This document shows, piece by piece, positions 1 to 12,009 of a stretch of DNA of 64,000 nt. Position 1 is the first letter of the stretch, and each line of letters opens with the position of its first letter. The position numbers and the translations under genes were made by a program. Location of the stretch: positions 6,665,919 to 6,729,918 of the forward strand of contig JABAKD010000016.1 in NCBI GenBank assembly GCA_012845835.1, in the 5' to 3' direction. The notes under the pieces are model-generated. The model did not search any database and was not told the DNA's origin. It saw only the letters and a list, made by a program, of their open reading frames with translations. This DNA comes from Undaria pinnatifida. Its lineage: Eukaryota > Sar > Phaeophyceae > Laminariales > Alariaceae.

Positions 1-255
1 AGACTGACTCCCGGTTTTATATGTTTCTGGTGGAGGCATGAATTGCGGCAGCTGTGATACATGCGTGCACAACCTTGGGTTGTTTGTGCTTTTCCCTGGG
101 GTACTCCTCAGCTCCAGAGTGACTGGAGCCTGTCCTGTGACCACGGACTTGATTATGCGAGCTAATGTGAGAACAACAACAGCAACAACAACATTATTCC
201 CCGTTTTTTCGAAACGCAAATTCGAGCGTCACATAATGATGGACTCTGTATAGTT
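1..255 (+). repeat. Family B repeat, copy running off the left edge
   Basis: Shares GCATGAATTGCGGCAGCTGT, GACTGGAGCCTGTCCTGTGA and CCACGGACTTGATTATGCGA with the reverse copies at 19.7-20.3 kb and 62.7-62.95 kb. Confidence 0.6.
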
Positions 256-314
256 TCGGAATGGAGTGTGCAACATTATTTTTCTGAGCACTAACTGTGG
301 GGCTTGTCAAACGG

Positions 315-430
315 ATTATTTTTTAGTGCTCCGGCGGATGGGGAATTCAAGTATTACAACTACCTAATAAGCTCACCACACTTCCACGTATCTGTTCGTA
401 CATGTTGCATGCGCCAATTTAATTCGGGTG
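315..430 (+). repeat. Family E short repeat
   Basis: TTTTAGTGCTCCGGCGGATG, GCTCACCACACTTCCACGTA and CGCCAATTTAATTC recur at 10765-10870 (plus) and 43745-43845 (minus). Confidence 0.55.
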
Positions 431-1159
431 CATACTGTGCGCGCTCCTCCTGCAAAAACGCGTGCAGATCAACCCCGCACGTCACGTCGAGGTCGTTCAG
501 GCGATCAAGACCGTCATCCTGCTCGTCCACCCCCCCCCCCCACCTCGATCTGGCGTGCTCTCGTCGCCGCTCTCGGACCCCCCCCTCTTCCTTAGACAGG
601 GAGTGATGCATCTCGGTAGGTATAACAGGAGGAGGTGGTGCAGGCGACACGCGTTGTATCCAGCGCGCTACGATAGCTGATGATACGGACATAATTCTTA
701 ATAGTGTTAGTCAATGAATCACCCAGTTGTTGTGTGCGTGTGCGTGTATCGTTCGCATTTTCCACCCACCACCCACATCCAGCCCAACAGCAATTTTTTT
801 TTTTAAAGAAGTGTTCGTGCCCATGCCTCATCCTCTCTGTTATTCTGTTATAATACTCTACAACAGGTTGTATGTCCTTGCTCCTATGTAAAGGCCTTAT
901 ATTTTGTCAAGGTATCACTCCACCCAGCTGTTCTTCTTGTTGTGTGCTGAAACAAAACCCCAGGGTCCTGTAGAACTGAGTTACTGCACCTTCTGCAGAC
1001 TACTAATACTACTAGTCTACTAGTAACTGGTGCCTATGTTGTGGGCGACAAACTAATTGACATCGTAGCGTCGTCGGATGTTTTTTTCAGCGTCGAGCGA
1101 GCGGCTGACACCGCTTCATTCATCAGGCGCCTCTCTAGTTATTGTTTGAAATAATGAAA

Positions 1160-1395
1160 AATACACTTACTTCTGCAGCTGTGAGATCGACAAAAAAAAA
1201 GGAATTTGATCAAAACTCTCAGCTTTGCAAGCTGCGTGAGATACTTCGATCGCGAGTGTTACGGGGGGGGGTGTATACCCTTCCTTGTGAAGGATACAGG
1301 TCGGTGACTCCCCTGATAACGCCAGGGTCAACAGGACTAGGCACATAAGACGTTCAGCCTCTCGTTCTGTGCACGGAAACTGTATACCTCTGGCA
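1160..1395 (+). repeat. Family A repeat, copy
   Basis: Conserved head CAGCTGTGAGATCGA, then GCTTTGCAAGCTGCGTGAGA, GATCGCGAGTGTTACGGG, GGTCGGTGACTCCCCTGA and CCAGGGTCAACAGGACTAGG in the standard order, with small insertions. Confidence 0.65.
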
Positions 1396-1594
1396 ACCCG
1401 CCCTCCACAGTTACAACCCACCTCCAGTTACTATTATGTGATCATGTCGGCGGCTGATGATGATGATACCATGTCGCCGGCGGCGGGTGCTTGATCGTTT
1501 AGTATCCTACCATCCATGGTGTAGGTATCATTTTTTTTTTTTTTTTTCTCCATGTCTCAAACCCTGGTCTGATGGTGATTGTTTTGAGCACTCT

Positions 1595-1810
1595 GTGACG
1601 CCTTTTTTGGACAACAAGCCGCGTGGCCAAAGGTAGTGGGTGCCCCGCCCCCCCCCCCCTCCCCCCCCTCCCCCCGGTGCGTGTCGCGTAGCACATCATT
1701 TTAAAGAGATGTATCAGCATTTATTTCCACTGCTCGTCGATTTTCATTCAGTTTTTTTGTTGTTGCTGATTCACGCTTGCTTCCGCGCTGTCGACATTAA
1801 AAACAAGGCA
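1595..1810 (-). mobile_element. SINE family S1, old reverse fragment
   Basis: Diverged S1 words: GGACAACAAGCCGCGTGGCC and CCACTGCTCGTCGATTTTCA, separated by a C-rich run where the other copies have a shorter CCCCCCGGT. Confidence 0.4.
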
Positions 1811-1867
1811 CAGTTTGAAAGCACAATGTACATACGTACCAGGTACAATACACCGGTATCATAAAAA

Positions 1868-2960
1868 ATGAAAATACACTGCAGCTGTGAGATCGAATAT
1901 TTTGTCGAAACTCATCTTTGCAAGCTGTGTGTGATACGATCGCGCGTATTACGGGGTGGGTGTTTGTCTATATATAGGTCGGTGACTCCCCTTGGAAGTA
2001 CAGTCTAGCTATCAGGGTCAACAGGGTGATGTTAATCAGTCTGTGCGCGGGAACTCTAAAACCCGTTTTTGAGGGGGGCAAAGTCTGACAGCTGTGGAAG
2101 GAAATGCATCAGTTATCATGTGTATCCTGTTAGTCGTATAACCGGTGAGGGGAGGGCGGGGCTTTTAAGGTCGTGGGGGCTGGGTTTGAACAAGAGGGAG
2201 CGAGGGGGGAAGGGACGGGCGGGGCAACTCAATCTGTGCGCGCAGAAATTATAAATCCTTTAAGGGAGCAAATCTGATGTTTGTGGAGGAATGCATCAGT
2301 TTATCATGACATGTATAATATCCTGTAAGTCGTACAACCAGTGAGGAGAGGGCGGGGTGTTCGAAAGCGGGATTTCCAACAGCTTTAGGTCGCATAGATG
2401 TATACATGGTATCGTGAGGAGCGTGCTATACGCGTGGTGCCAAGTGTAGGCGATGGTGCGGGTGGTGGAGAAGGAGGGGGCGTTGGGGGGGAGGGGGGGG
2501 GGGCGGGGGGGGGGCATAAATTATAGCTATGGCATGGATGGCTAAAAAGGTAATGAGGAGATATCGACTGCCTGAGATAGTGTTTATTACTCTGGCAGAT
2601 TTTGATTTTAGGTGGGGCGGCGAGAGAGAACAAAACGACGGGGGGAGGGGGGAAGGGGGGTATCAAACCCCTTTAGGTCGCATGAATGTATACCTGGGAG
2701 GAACTTTACTAAACGTGCCTGGTCTAGGCGATGGTGCGGATGATGGGGAAGGAGGGGGGCCGGGGGGCGGGGCGGGGGGAAAGACGGAAAACAAATGAAT
2801 TGGAGCTACGGCATGGATAGCTGGTTGTATAGGTGACATGAGGTGATATCACCTGCGGCCTAGTATTGATTATTATATTCGAGCAGATTTGATTTTAGGT
2901 GTGGTATACAAAACATTTTTCAGGTGTGGTATACAATAATGTGTCGTAGCTTCGTAGTGT
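1868..2960 (+). repeat. Family A repeat, long copy with G-rich internal units
   Basis: The head (CTGCAGCTGTGAGATCGAAT) is followed by GTCGAAACTCATCTTTGCAA, GGGTCAACAGGGTGATGTTA and then two or three tandem G-rich units. Each unit has a CAGTTATCATG/CAGTTTATCATG word, a CCTGTTAGTCG/CCTGTAAGTCG word, GGGGAGGGCGGGG and long G runs. The last part (ATGGCATGGATGGCTAAAAA, GGCAGATTTTGATTTTAGGT) recurs inverted at 33.4-34.0 kb. Confidence 0.75.
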
Positions 2961-3029
2961 GTTGTACATATACTTCGTATACACTTAACTACCTGGTATC
3001 CGTGTTATGACGCGCATGCTACCAATACT

Positions 3030-3330
3030 ATTAGAGGTATACCGTTTTTTGGCGATTTCTTTTTTTTGAATGACGGCACTCCTTGACCCAAAATCGTGTG
3101 AAATAGGCCATTTTGTCGCGATTCTCGAGTGTACCTAGGCCATGGGCTTTTTCATCCGGTAGCAGTCTTCATTCTTGTCCAAACAGTTTTTTGGGAGAGG
3201 TACGTCTTAAGCTCCCAAACTGAGGAACCTCAGAAAAAAACAACAATGGTTGGTGCACCTCTATAGTAGGAAGCGTCTTCTTTGTATACTTCTGTTTGTT
3301 GCATCCAACCCCGACGCCCATGCCTAGCAT
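3030..3330 (+). repeat. Family D dispersed repeat
   Basis: GGTATACCGTTTTTTGGCGA, TGAATGACGGCACTCCTTGA, GTACCTAGGCCATGGGCTTT and AGAAAAAAACAACAATGGTT (near a GGTGCACCTCTATAGTAGGA stretch) recur in the same order at 50.4 and 52.2 kb. Confidence 0.55.
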
Positions 3331-4027
3331 AGAGGCCATAGAGAGGTGACAGGAAAAAAAGGCTTGCAGTGACTAATTTTTTCAAAACAATTTACGTTTG
3401 GTTTCGGAAAAGGCCCTCGGGTGGGTGTGTATACAATCATCATGTAATAATGCGAGATGGATGGCAGATACGTACGAGTATTTGTTTTTTTTTTGTGTTT
3501 TTTCGTATAATTTCGCCGTGGTGGAATATTTCTTCCTCCGCGGTTCGGAATATTCGAGGTTGCAACGAAGCGGAAATTTGCCTAAAAAAACGTTGAATGA
3601 GGGCGCGAGACACTATTTTTCATAATAAAATACCCTATCTAGATTTTTGTAACTTCGTACCTCCTGGTACCATTATTATTATTATTCTTTTGTTATCTCG
3701 CAACTACCTCCCAGACTCCGAATACATTACTGCATTACATAATACATTCTGTAGTAATAGTTAAGAGAGAATGCACCCCGTCACAGAGAGAATGGCATTA
3801 TTTGCGGACGGAACTGGTCAAGATTCAACACACACGTCACCCCGGTTCTTCTGTGAATTTAATAGAGGGCTTTAAAATAACTACTTCAGCTACAAGTCGC
3901 GGTGGGCTGGAGGGTTTCGGCAAAAATTGTCTTCGCAAGCTGCGTTGTACCCCTGGTATATGATACTTCGATCATCACTTGTTCGTGTGTCCTAGTAAAA
4001 AAAACAAAGCAAGTTTTCTTCTATCAT

Positions 4028-4330
4028 ACAGCGCTGTGAAGATCGCGGATTTTGTCGAAACGTATTTCGTCCTTTGCAAACTGTGTGCGTGCGTGATACT
4101 CCGCGTCGATTGCGCGTGCTATTAATAGAGGGAGGGTGTGTTTTCGCTTACTGTATGCATGCATGTCCTCATAAAGGATATAGAGAGGTCGATATAGGTT
4201 ATACTGGTATATACCATGACGCAGGGTGAGCAGGGCGATTTGTAGCCCTTTTCTTGGAACTGCACACCCCCCACCCACCTTTTAGGGAGACAAGGTACTT
4301 GTATTGTAATATACATGTAGTGGTCAGGCT
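4028..4330 (+). repeat. Family A repeat, decayed copy
   Basis: GCGCTGTGAAGATCGCGGAT, TTGTCGAAACGT, CTTTGCAAACTGTGTGCG and TATAGAGAGGTCGATATAGG follow the family A order with insertions. Confidence 0.5.
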
Positions 4331-4530
4331 TTGCAGCGGCCAGCGGCTGAAATCCCTTCACTCTCCAGTTACTGTAAGTCACCAGGTATATGTATGTCGT
4401 TCTACTGACTGATTTTACGTCGTCGGCTGATGATGTCCTCGCCATATTTGTTTCCTCTCGCTTTCCCCCCACTCAACTCAGTCACCAACACGCGTGAGAG
4501 GTTGTGTTGAGAGTTTTATTTTTAACGTTG

Positions 4531-4850
4531 AGCGGCGATCTTTGGACAAGCCGTGGTCACAGGTGCCTTCCCTTCCGCCCCCCCGGTGTAGTTGCTTGTG
4601 CTTGATGATTGATTATCGTGCATACAACAGGGTTCAGCTTTATTTAATTCCACACTGCTCGTCGATTTTTCATCGAATTTATTTCGCCGAATCTCACAGT
4701 TTCTTGCCTTTCTCTATGATTGGTTGATTCTATCGTGCACAGGTTAAATTCAGAATTCCCACCGTCGCTCGTCGATTTCCGTCGATTTTTGCTAGCTCGC
4801 GATCTCGCGCATGCTTTGAGCGACATGATAAACACACAGAGAAACGCGTA
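4531..4850 (-). mobile_element. SINE family S1, old reverse copy
   Basis: Contains ACAAGCCGTGGTCACAGGTG, CAGGGTTCAGC and CTGCTCGTCGATTTTTCATC in the S1 reverse order, with further decay toward 4850. Confidence 0.5.
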
Positions 4851-4859
4851 AGTTTGGGT

Positions 4860-6769
4860 TTGCCCCGCCGGGCATCGGAAACCCCAGCCGTCATGCCTCT
4901 ACAAGGATGTTATGTTTGTAGCATATGTGACGACAATTAGCCTGTTCGAGGCTTCTCAGTAGTTATCTAGCAAAAAAAACGTTGTTTGTTGTGCCTGTCC
5001 ATGCAGAAGCGGCAATGAACCTGTCGAGGTTTCTCCAAATAACAGATTTTAAAAATACAAAGAAGAAAAAAAACATCTATCTGGGATCATAAGATCAATT
5101 CACAGCAAGTTTCAAACTTTCAAAGTTGTTTTTCTCAACTGTTTGTTGCTACCAGGTACTTGACATTGTGTGTCTCACATTTTGGCAGCGAAGCTGTTGA
5201 GGTTTCAACTGGGGTGATACTTCTCAAAAACAACAAAAACACATACCTCGTACAAGACATGTATGTCAATGTCAACACCATGCACAGCAAGTTTCAAATT
5301 TCAAGGATGGCTAAAACATCAGAATATCCTGTCGTCGTCTTTTCCATTCCCGCAGCGCCGCTGTTCACCACATACACCCAAATGACATGTTCTTCGTACT
5401 TCGTAAGATATCTCCCCACGATAGCACGGCAGCGCAACCACAAAAAAAAAAAAAAGACCTTTGTCCCCTGCACGCAAACCAAGCGCACCAAAACGACATC
5501 CTAGAAAAAACGATAAATTGCCCGCTCCTTTCCGAACCACGTACCGCAATGAACCTTGGGTTCCCTCTCCCGCCCCCCCTCCCCCTCTTTCCCTCCCGTC
5601 TTCCCGCTGGCAAGACCGAGTGACGGTGCAAACCTGGGCCCAACATGTTTCTATACCAAAATCAGAAATCCCTCTCAATATCCTCAGAATTTTCCTCATT
5701 TCCTACCAACTTTCCTTTCAATTTCCTCAGAAATTTTCTCTCAATTTCCTATTAAAAAATGGACCAACAGAAGGAGAGCTGCGGGTGGGAAATCCCTTCC
5801 CCTCTTCTAACCACAAGTGGTGGGAGGCACAAACGCTGTTTTTGCTGCTTACTGCTTTACGCACGAGAAATCAGTCATAATCATCAAATACGCTTGCAAA
5901 TGGGGTTCAACTTCATATATACCGGCAAAAGCCTTTTCAACGGGCAAAGTACTGTTATATTATACCATGGTACTTTAATTCTAGCCCGAAAGCCTCCGCT
6001 GCCGATTGACAAACAAGCCGCTCTACGTACTTTACTTTTTGTAGTCGAAACAAACTACTAATATTTAGGCTCTCGATACCTACTCGTAGCTGTAGTACTA
6101 TATAGTACTATACTATTATATCACTTTAGCGCAGTCGGTCAGTGCCGAGCCACCAAAAAATGTTATCTCACACACACCAGTAGTGGTCCCCCTATGGTGC
6201 CGGTATATATGTGCACTACAGAGGGAAATATCGGCACTATAGCGGCAACCGGCACTACTCCCATACTGCCACTACTGGTTGTTCCCATCGGTGCCAAGCG
6301 ATTTGACAGGCACTATAGCGGGCAACCGGCACTACTCAACCGGCACTAAAGAGGGACCATTACTGTATATTGCAGTCAGCGCCCAGTTAACCAACAGTTA
6401 AGTTAGACCAGACACACCATATCAGTGCACTCGACGCCCAGCCAACAACCATGATAGTTGGATCATCAGACACAACGAAACAAATACGCTAGCACAAGGA
6501 AACAACTACGCTAGCCGTGGTGGCAGGGGACTGGAAACAATTCACAGGGGCAAACAAGCGACACCCTGCACACGTTCTTTGTTCTTTTATACCCCTCAAC
6601 AAAACCTACGACCGAGTCACCGCATAATGCAGTCCCCCTACTTGGTGCCAAGAACGAAACCAGCTTGATCGTGGATAGAAGGGACGTTTGGATATGCCGA
6701 AAAACGTCCCAATCTTACCATATTTTTCCAAATCTTCTAAGGGCGTGTTTAGAAGGGTGTACGTACCTG
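4860..6769. other. No gene recognised
   Basis: AT-richer sequence with short A runs, a C-rich patch near 5570-5590 and CCGGCACTA-type short words near 6190-6350. The open frames here are biased by homopolymers and I see no domain. Confidence 0.4.
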
Positions 6770-7040
6770 GTACGTACTTTGGCACACCCGGGTACCGGCC
6801 CCGGTTATCTTGGCCACACCCGGAATATCCATAGCCGGGTATATAACCGGGTATTAATATAATCTGGGTATCGGTGTATACCCGGGTATTAATATCACCC
6901 GGGTATATCATCTTGGCCACACCCGGATATTCATAACCGGGTATACCCGGGTATTAATATCATCCGGGTATGGGTGTATACCCGGGTATTAATCTCACCC
7001 GGATAAATACTCGGGTACATTGAGAGTATACTCGGGTACA
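6770..7040. repeat. Degenerate array of CCGGGTAT / ATACCCGG palindromic units
   Basis: Units such as ACCCGGGTATTAATATCA and CGGTGTATACCCGGGTATTA recur about every 30-50 bp, in both orientations, making the segment largely self-complementary. Confidence 0.65.
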
Positions 7041-9022
7041 TTTATAGTACAGGGGCATACCCTACTAGTGGCACCCTCGCAATCTGCTATATATTCATGG
7101 TCAGACTGGTACCATCCTTTATCGTCGAGACGCCGCCCAACCACTCCACCTCAACATTTCCTTCGCCTACTCCCGGCAAGCTGCCGTCGTACTAACGCAC
7201 CAGTTACGTGCCAGAGCACGGATTTTCAAGATCATATTATGCGTAGCCGTGCTTTCGAATCAACTCCTGCAAATCGCAAGAAAAACATAAAAACGAAAGG
7301 CACTGTCTACATCTACGTACTAGTGCTTTCGTCTTCGTCTTCGTGCTCTCGGGTCTACCCCTGAAACTCGCAAGAACAACTTAAATATCACGACTACGCA
7401 AGCCAATAAAAATGTACCATATCATAGGCACCATGTATAGTATTTCAAAATTATACGTATAGATTAGTACTGAATAGTATGAGTATGGTATGAAGCCGCT
7501 CGTGCAGCATTGAATGCAAAAAAAAGTACACGCGCGAACAAGTAGGCGGCGCAACCAAGAGCGATTGCGCTGTCCCCCCACCCTCGCTAAAATAGAAGAA
7601 CCCAAACGAAACACCGCCACTCAAGAGAGGCCTTTCCCTAATAAACTTGCCGTGGCCCCATAAATCCAAACAATGGCTCGTTACACCGCCCATTTCACCG
7701 CACAATCAACAACATATATACTACTGTACTGGTGCTAGCACTGGCACTGGTCTAATAGTGGTGGACAGAATATACTTGATTGGTACTGCCCAGCATATCC
7801 TGGCGTCGTATTGAACTGGTCTTGGTGCTGGTGCCCAAACACGGGCGTCTGTCTATCAACGCGTGCAACACAGCAGTAGCAGCACGTCAGCGTTACATCT
7901 GTCATCGTCAGGAATAACCGTCGCAAGCAGGACCCATATCCATCCAATACAAAACCCGGGGAAGGAATCAGGACATGCCCTGGCGGCCACAGATACGACC
8001 AATGTCAGCGCCATCCACCACCAACTCTTTCGGTTCGGGCAAAACCTTCGGTTCAAGTTTCTCGGGGCCAGCCTATAAAATACTTAAAACATGCGTACCG
8101 TATAACACAAAACCACCCCACCCCCCCCCTTGGGATGAACGGACACGCAGGATACTAACACAGCTCCTCGGGAAAAACTTCCGAGGCCATTTTCTCTGAA
8201 ACAAAGGGGATTCGCACGAACGACGGCGGTCGCTTTTGCGAATTTCTCGACGAGATCCGCCCATAGACGCGCATGCATCGCTCGCCGGGTGCACGCACTC
8301 TGCCGTTGTCCAAAACCGATCCATTCGAAAGCTCGCCGGAGGGCGTGTGTTATCTATCTGGCGTGTTATATATATACGGTACGTGGTGGCGGTGTTTACG
8401 ACTACCTATACAAAGTAAGCGCAGCAGTACAGCAGTTTAGTAGTAGTGGTACACGGCGCTTGACGAGGTAAACAATAGAAAATGAGTGCAAAAACAAACA
8501 TGGCCGAAAGCCTCGGGTAAAAAATTTCGTGCGAGCTACGTACACCAACCCTTATAAAAATATCCATCACCAGACCAAAGGAGAAAAACCCAACCCGCAC
8601 CAAAGAAAAGAAAGCTAAAAGCCGTATCTCCTCGCTCGGAAAGGGGATCAAACGAAAGAGATGACACGGCTCGTAACGTACCTAAATTCAACACTCCGAC
8701 TCTCCCACGGCAGTCAGCGGGTGGCAGCGCTATGTTTTTCGTCGTCCTCCATCCACCAACCAACATCTTCATCCCCCTTCGAATACAGCAGCACAAATGC
8801 CAGCCCAATATACCGGCACTATTCAGAGCACCGACGCCATCGGGAATAGGAATACTTACCATAGGGAGTTCCAGTCGTGCCAGGCGATTTCCCCTGCACT
8901 ATTTCACCGGCACTATATAGGGTAGTAGTATAGAGGTACTATTTAACCGAAAGGCTAGCAGGAGCCCTGAAGTGCTGTGTACCCTCTATGCACCTACCAA
9001 ATATCGCACCTACCAATGCCTT
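7041..9022. other. No gene recognised downstream of the MORN gene
   Basis: Several short open frames exist on both strands, including a hydrophobic minus-strand one near 7870-8056, but none shows a known motif or splice-consistent neighbours. Confidence 0.35.
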
Positions 9023-10435
9023 TCAGCGCGGCCAGATTCGCTTGGAATGACCCTCCTCAAAGGTGCAATCCACCTCAGCCCCGCTTTTTTCGCACCGCCA
9101 CCTGCCGCCTCCCCTGGGCAAACCCTCCAGCCACATACCCTCGAAGCTCCCCACCCCATCTCCGGGGTCAATCCTTCCCCCTCCCCCTGTCCACTCCCCC
9201 TTCTCGACATGGCCAAAGTACGTCGCTTGGCCATACCCCATCATGCCGTCACCATGCGGGAGTCCATCCTCGAAATTTCCGGAGTACCACCCAATGCTAG
9301 AACTCGCTCCTTCATTCTTCCCAAGGCCGTCACCATCTGCTCTTGCGTCCTCCTCCCCCGCCCCCCCCGCCCCCACCATTGTCGCTTTCTCCCCCTTCCC
9401 CCCCTTTTTCTCGGCCTTCCCTGCCTCTGCCGTCCCCTCTCCCCCCTCCTGCTCCGCCTCCTCCGCCCACCCCTGTGTCAATTTCCCGCCTCCGCATCTC
9501 AACCCTCTGCTCCACCCACCCTCAAACCGCTCCCCACACCCACTGGGATCAACATACACCCCAAACCCATGCGGCACATCCTCCTCCCAGTCTCCATCGT
9601 ACGCCGCACCGCCAGGCAGCTCCAGCCGACCCACCCCACTCTTAAGGTCGCGCAGAAACTCCCCTTTATAAACCGCGCCCGTCGCGTACCTAAGCGTGCC
9701 CGTCCCGCTCCGCTCCCCCGCCCTGTAGTACCCATCGTAGCGGGAGCCATCAGCCCACGTGAACGTCCCTAGGCCATGCTTGCGCCCGTACGCCCAAGAC
9801 CCCCAGTAGGCGTTACCATTCTGAAGCCGTAGAGCACCGCTACCGTGAACCCGGCCACCGAACCAACTCCCCTCGTACACGTCACCTCCTGCGAGGGTAA
9901 CGAGCCCCCACCCTTGCGGTAGCCCGTCGTACCTGCGAAGCTGACCTTCGTAACTTCGGCCGCCTGACAGCTGTACCGGGGATTTGATTACGAAGTTCAC
10001 CCCCTTGCCTCCCGCCTCCGACTCCTGCAACTCCTCTTGTTCGTAATCGGGTCGTCGGTTGTTGTCTTGCAGGCGGTGTTTATCGAGGAACAGGAGGAGC
10101 TCTCCGGTGATGGGTGGGAGCGGGCTAAAGACGGCTAGATCTATCGCTGCTGTTGTCGTTGTCGTTGTCGTTGGTGGTGGTGGTGGCGTTGTTGTTATTG
10201 TTGTTGGTGTTGTTGGTGTTGTTGGTGTTGTTCTTGTTGCTGGTGGTGGAGGTGGTGGTGGACTGGTGCTGGTGCTGACGTCGCTGCGAGACGGAGATGG
10301 TCGTTGTTCTTGAGCTGCATTTGAACTTTCGCTCTCTTCTGCGAGGGACAAAGGACCAAGAAGGATGTTCGTTTGATCAAAAATCATCGAAGTATGGAAT
10401 GAAATCAGTGCATGCATGCAGTCCATGCAGTCCAT
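9023..10435 (-). CDS. MORN-repeat protein, 470 residues, apparently single exon
   Basis: The N-terminal third (about residues 45-95) is low complexity, with polyproline and Thr-Pro/Thr runs encoded by a trinucleotide microsatellite. It is followed by about ten MORN motifs of the form YxGxWxxGxxHGxGxxxxxxG: seven in a row from about residue 161 to 320 (for example YEGSWFGGRVHGSGALRLQNG-type units), a Gly/Glu/Lys/Ala-rich insert at about 321-380, then three more at about 382-445. The C-terminus is short and basic. MORN repeats generally act as membrane or protein scaffolds and bind phosphoinositides in some families; no enzymatic domain is visible here, so the role is unknown. The first ATG lies in a small CATGGACTG repeat, so a start at Met17 is also possible. 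GC-rich codon use matches the other exons in the window. An upstream exon cannot be excluded. Confidence 0.85.
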   Translation of the reverse strand: MDCMDCMHALISFHTSMIFDQTNILLGPLSLAEESESSNAAQEQRPSPSRSDVSTSTSPPPPPPPATRTTPTTPTTPTTITTTPPPPPTTTTTTTAAIDLAVFSPLPPITGELLLFLDKHRLQDNNRRPDYEQEELQESEAGGKGVNFVIKSPVQLSGGRSYEGQLRRYDGLPQGWGLVTLAGGDVYEGSWFGGRVHGSGALRLQNGNAYWGSWAYGRKHGLGTFTWADGSRYDGYYRAGERSGTGTLRYATGAVYKGEFLRDLKSGVGRLELPGGAAYDGDWEEDVPHGFGVYVDPSGCGERFEGGWSRGLRCGGGKLTQGWAEEAEQEGGEGTAEAGKAEKKGGKGEKATMVGAGGAGEEDARADGDGLGKNEGASSSIGWYSGNFEDGLPHGDGMMGYGQATYFGHVEKGEWTGGGGRIDPGDGVGSFEGMWLEGLPRGGGRWRCEKSGAEVDCTFEEGHSKRIWPR

Positions 10436-10764
10436 GCAAGCATATACGATTGATTAGGAGTCTCGCCGGTTTGAGCCTTCCCCCCGAAGAACCGCAAATA
10501 TACTATACACTACTATGCAGCTACGACAGCAGTAGCAGCTGTGGAGTCAACGCACGCCGTCCAACGCCTATTTACGTTTCAACGCACACCTCCTACAGTA
10601 CAAATACAGCAGTACAGTACCAGGTACCTGATATCACAGCACTGACACCATGGTAGGTGCCATGCCCCGGACGAACTAATCGAAACACCGATGACAAACG
10701 GTGTGGGTGGTGTGACCAACCAATCGAACACGCGATGACATACTCATACAAAACCTGTTATTTT

Positions 10765-10870
10765 TAGTTCTATGGGTATCCTCCGGCGGATGGGGAAAAA
10801 TAATAAAGCTTGAGCTTACCACACTTCCACACGTATTTTCATAAAATTCGTGTGTCAATTTAACTCAATT
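10765..10870 (+). repeat. Family E short repeat
   Basis: TATCCTCCGGCGGATGGGGA, CTTACCACACTTCCACACGT and TGTGTCAATTTAACTCAATT in the same order as at 315-430. Confidence 0.55.
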
Positions 10871-11204
10871 GTAATCGCAATCCAGCCTTATGATAGCTGT
10901 CGTGTCATTCAGTTCCCGCGGTAGCGATAGCGCGAGTTGTCCGTCCCTACCGGCGTTACTACTTCCTCAGCGCAAGCTGCCGTTGTATACGGATGCGTGA
11001 TCTAATCATCGTATATACCTATCGTATCGTTTTGTCATGCATGCTGGATTGAATGCACATGAGTACGCACGTACTGGTTCTTAAAAAAGAGTGGGTGTGG
11101 TGGGTCCAACACGATAACAAAACACCACGGATCACGGGATAGCATTGCATACCGTATAGAACATGCGTGCCAACTATCATATAGTCTACCTGGTACCGTA
11201 CATA

Positions 11205-11735
11205 AGCTGGTCGCCCAGGTGGTTTCGTGGTTAACCTCGAATACCACTAACGTTGGAGTCAGGGTTTCGAATCTCGGTAAGGAAATTTGTATTTACAGAG
11301 ACACCAAGCGCCGAGAGCGCTTTACTCTAGCTTTATAGCGTGGGTAAGCACAATTCGACGCGAGTCGACGAGTCGACGAGCGAAGAGTTGATCTCTTCTC
11401 GCGATACAAACAAAGACGCATACCGTGGTGGGGAGGGAGGGGAGGAGCGGGGAGAAGAGCCTGCTAGTGACGCCGGATCCGAGTTACGTCTACAAGTGCG
11501 CAGGGACAACGAGAAATAAAAAGTGAGAAGATAATAAATGGGACGAGCAAAATATGCATCCTGGTATACATACACGCGAGAGCGTGAGTAAGCCAAAGAT
11601 CGATGAAAATCAACGAGCAACAAGCATGCTTAACCCTATGATATGGGGAATAAACACGAAGGCAGGGGGGGGGGGGGGGGGGGGGAAGACACCCATGACA
11701 CGGCTTGTCCAGAAGGATGCTCGCTGAGGGCAAAA
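11205..11735 (+). mobile_element. SINE family S1, diverged copy
   Basis: The head GGTCGCCCAGGTGGTTTCGT and B-box-like GGGTTTCGAATCTC (about 11266) start it. S1 body words (GCGAGAGCGTGAGTAAGCCA, CGGCTTGTCCAGAAGGATGC) appear after extra internal sequence, including an 18-G run near 11667. Confidence 0.55.
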
Positions 11736-12009
11736 CCTCCTACATACGAGTTGAGCTAAAAAGTCTCGTCATGAGGAAAAAAAAAACGTGAGATAACAAA
11801 CTTCACCCCCTCAATGATTTTCCGAGACGATTTTTTCCTACTTTCAAATATACACAGAGGTGCATGTATTTTTTTGTATGTAATACCAAGTACGAAGGTA
11901 AGGGGGGGGAAGAACAACGAAAGTTGCGTCGTAAAACGTGTAGCTTCCAAAGTACTCGCCGAGATACCTTCCACACACGTCACATCTATGATATACCAGG
12001 TTTATTATA

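Noticed and set aside
8972..9772. 266-residue proline-rich open frame on the plus strand
   Set aside because: It lies entirely antisense to the MORN-repeat gene. Its Pro/Leu-rich composition is the shadow of Gly-rich codons on the other strand.
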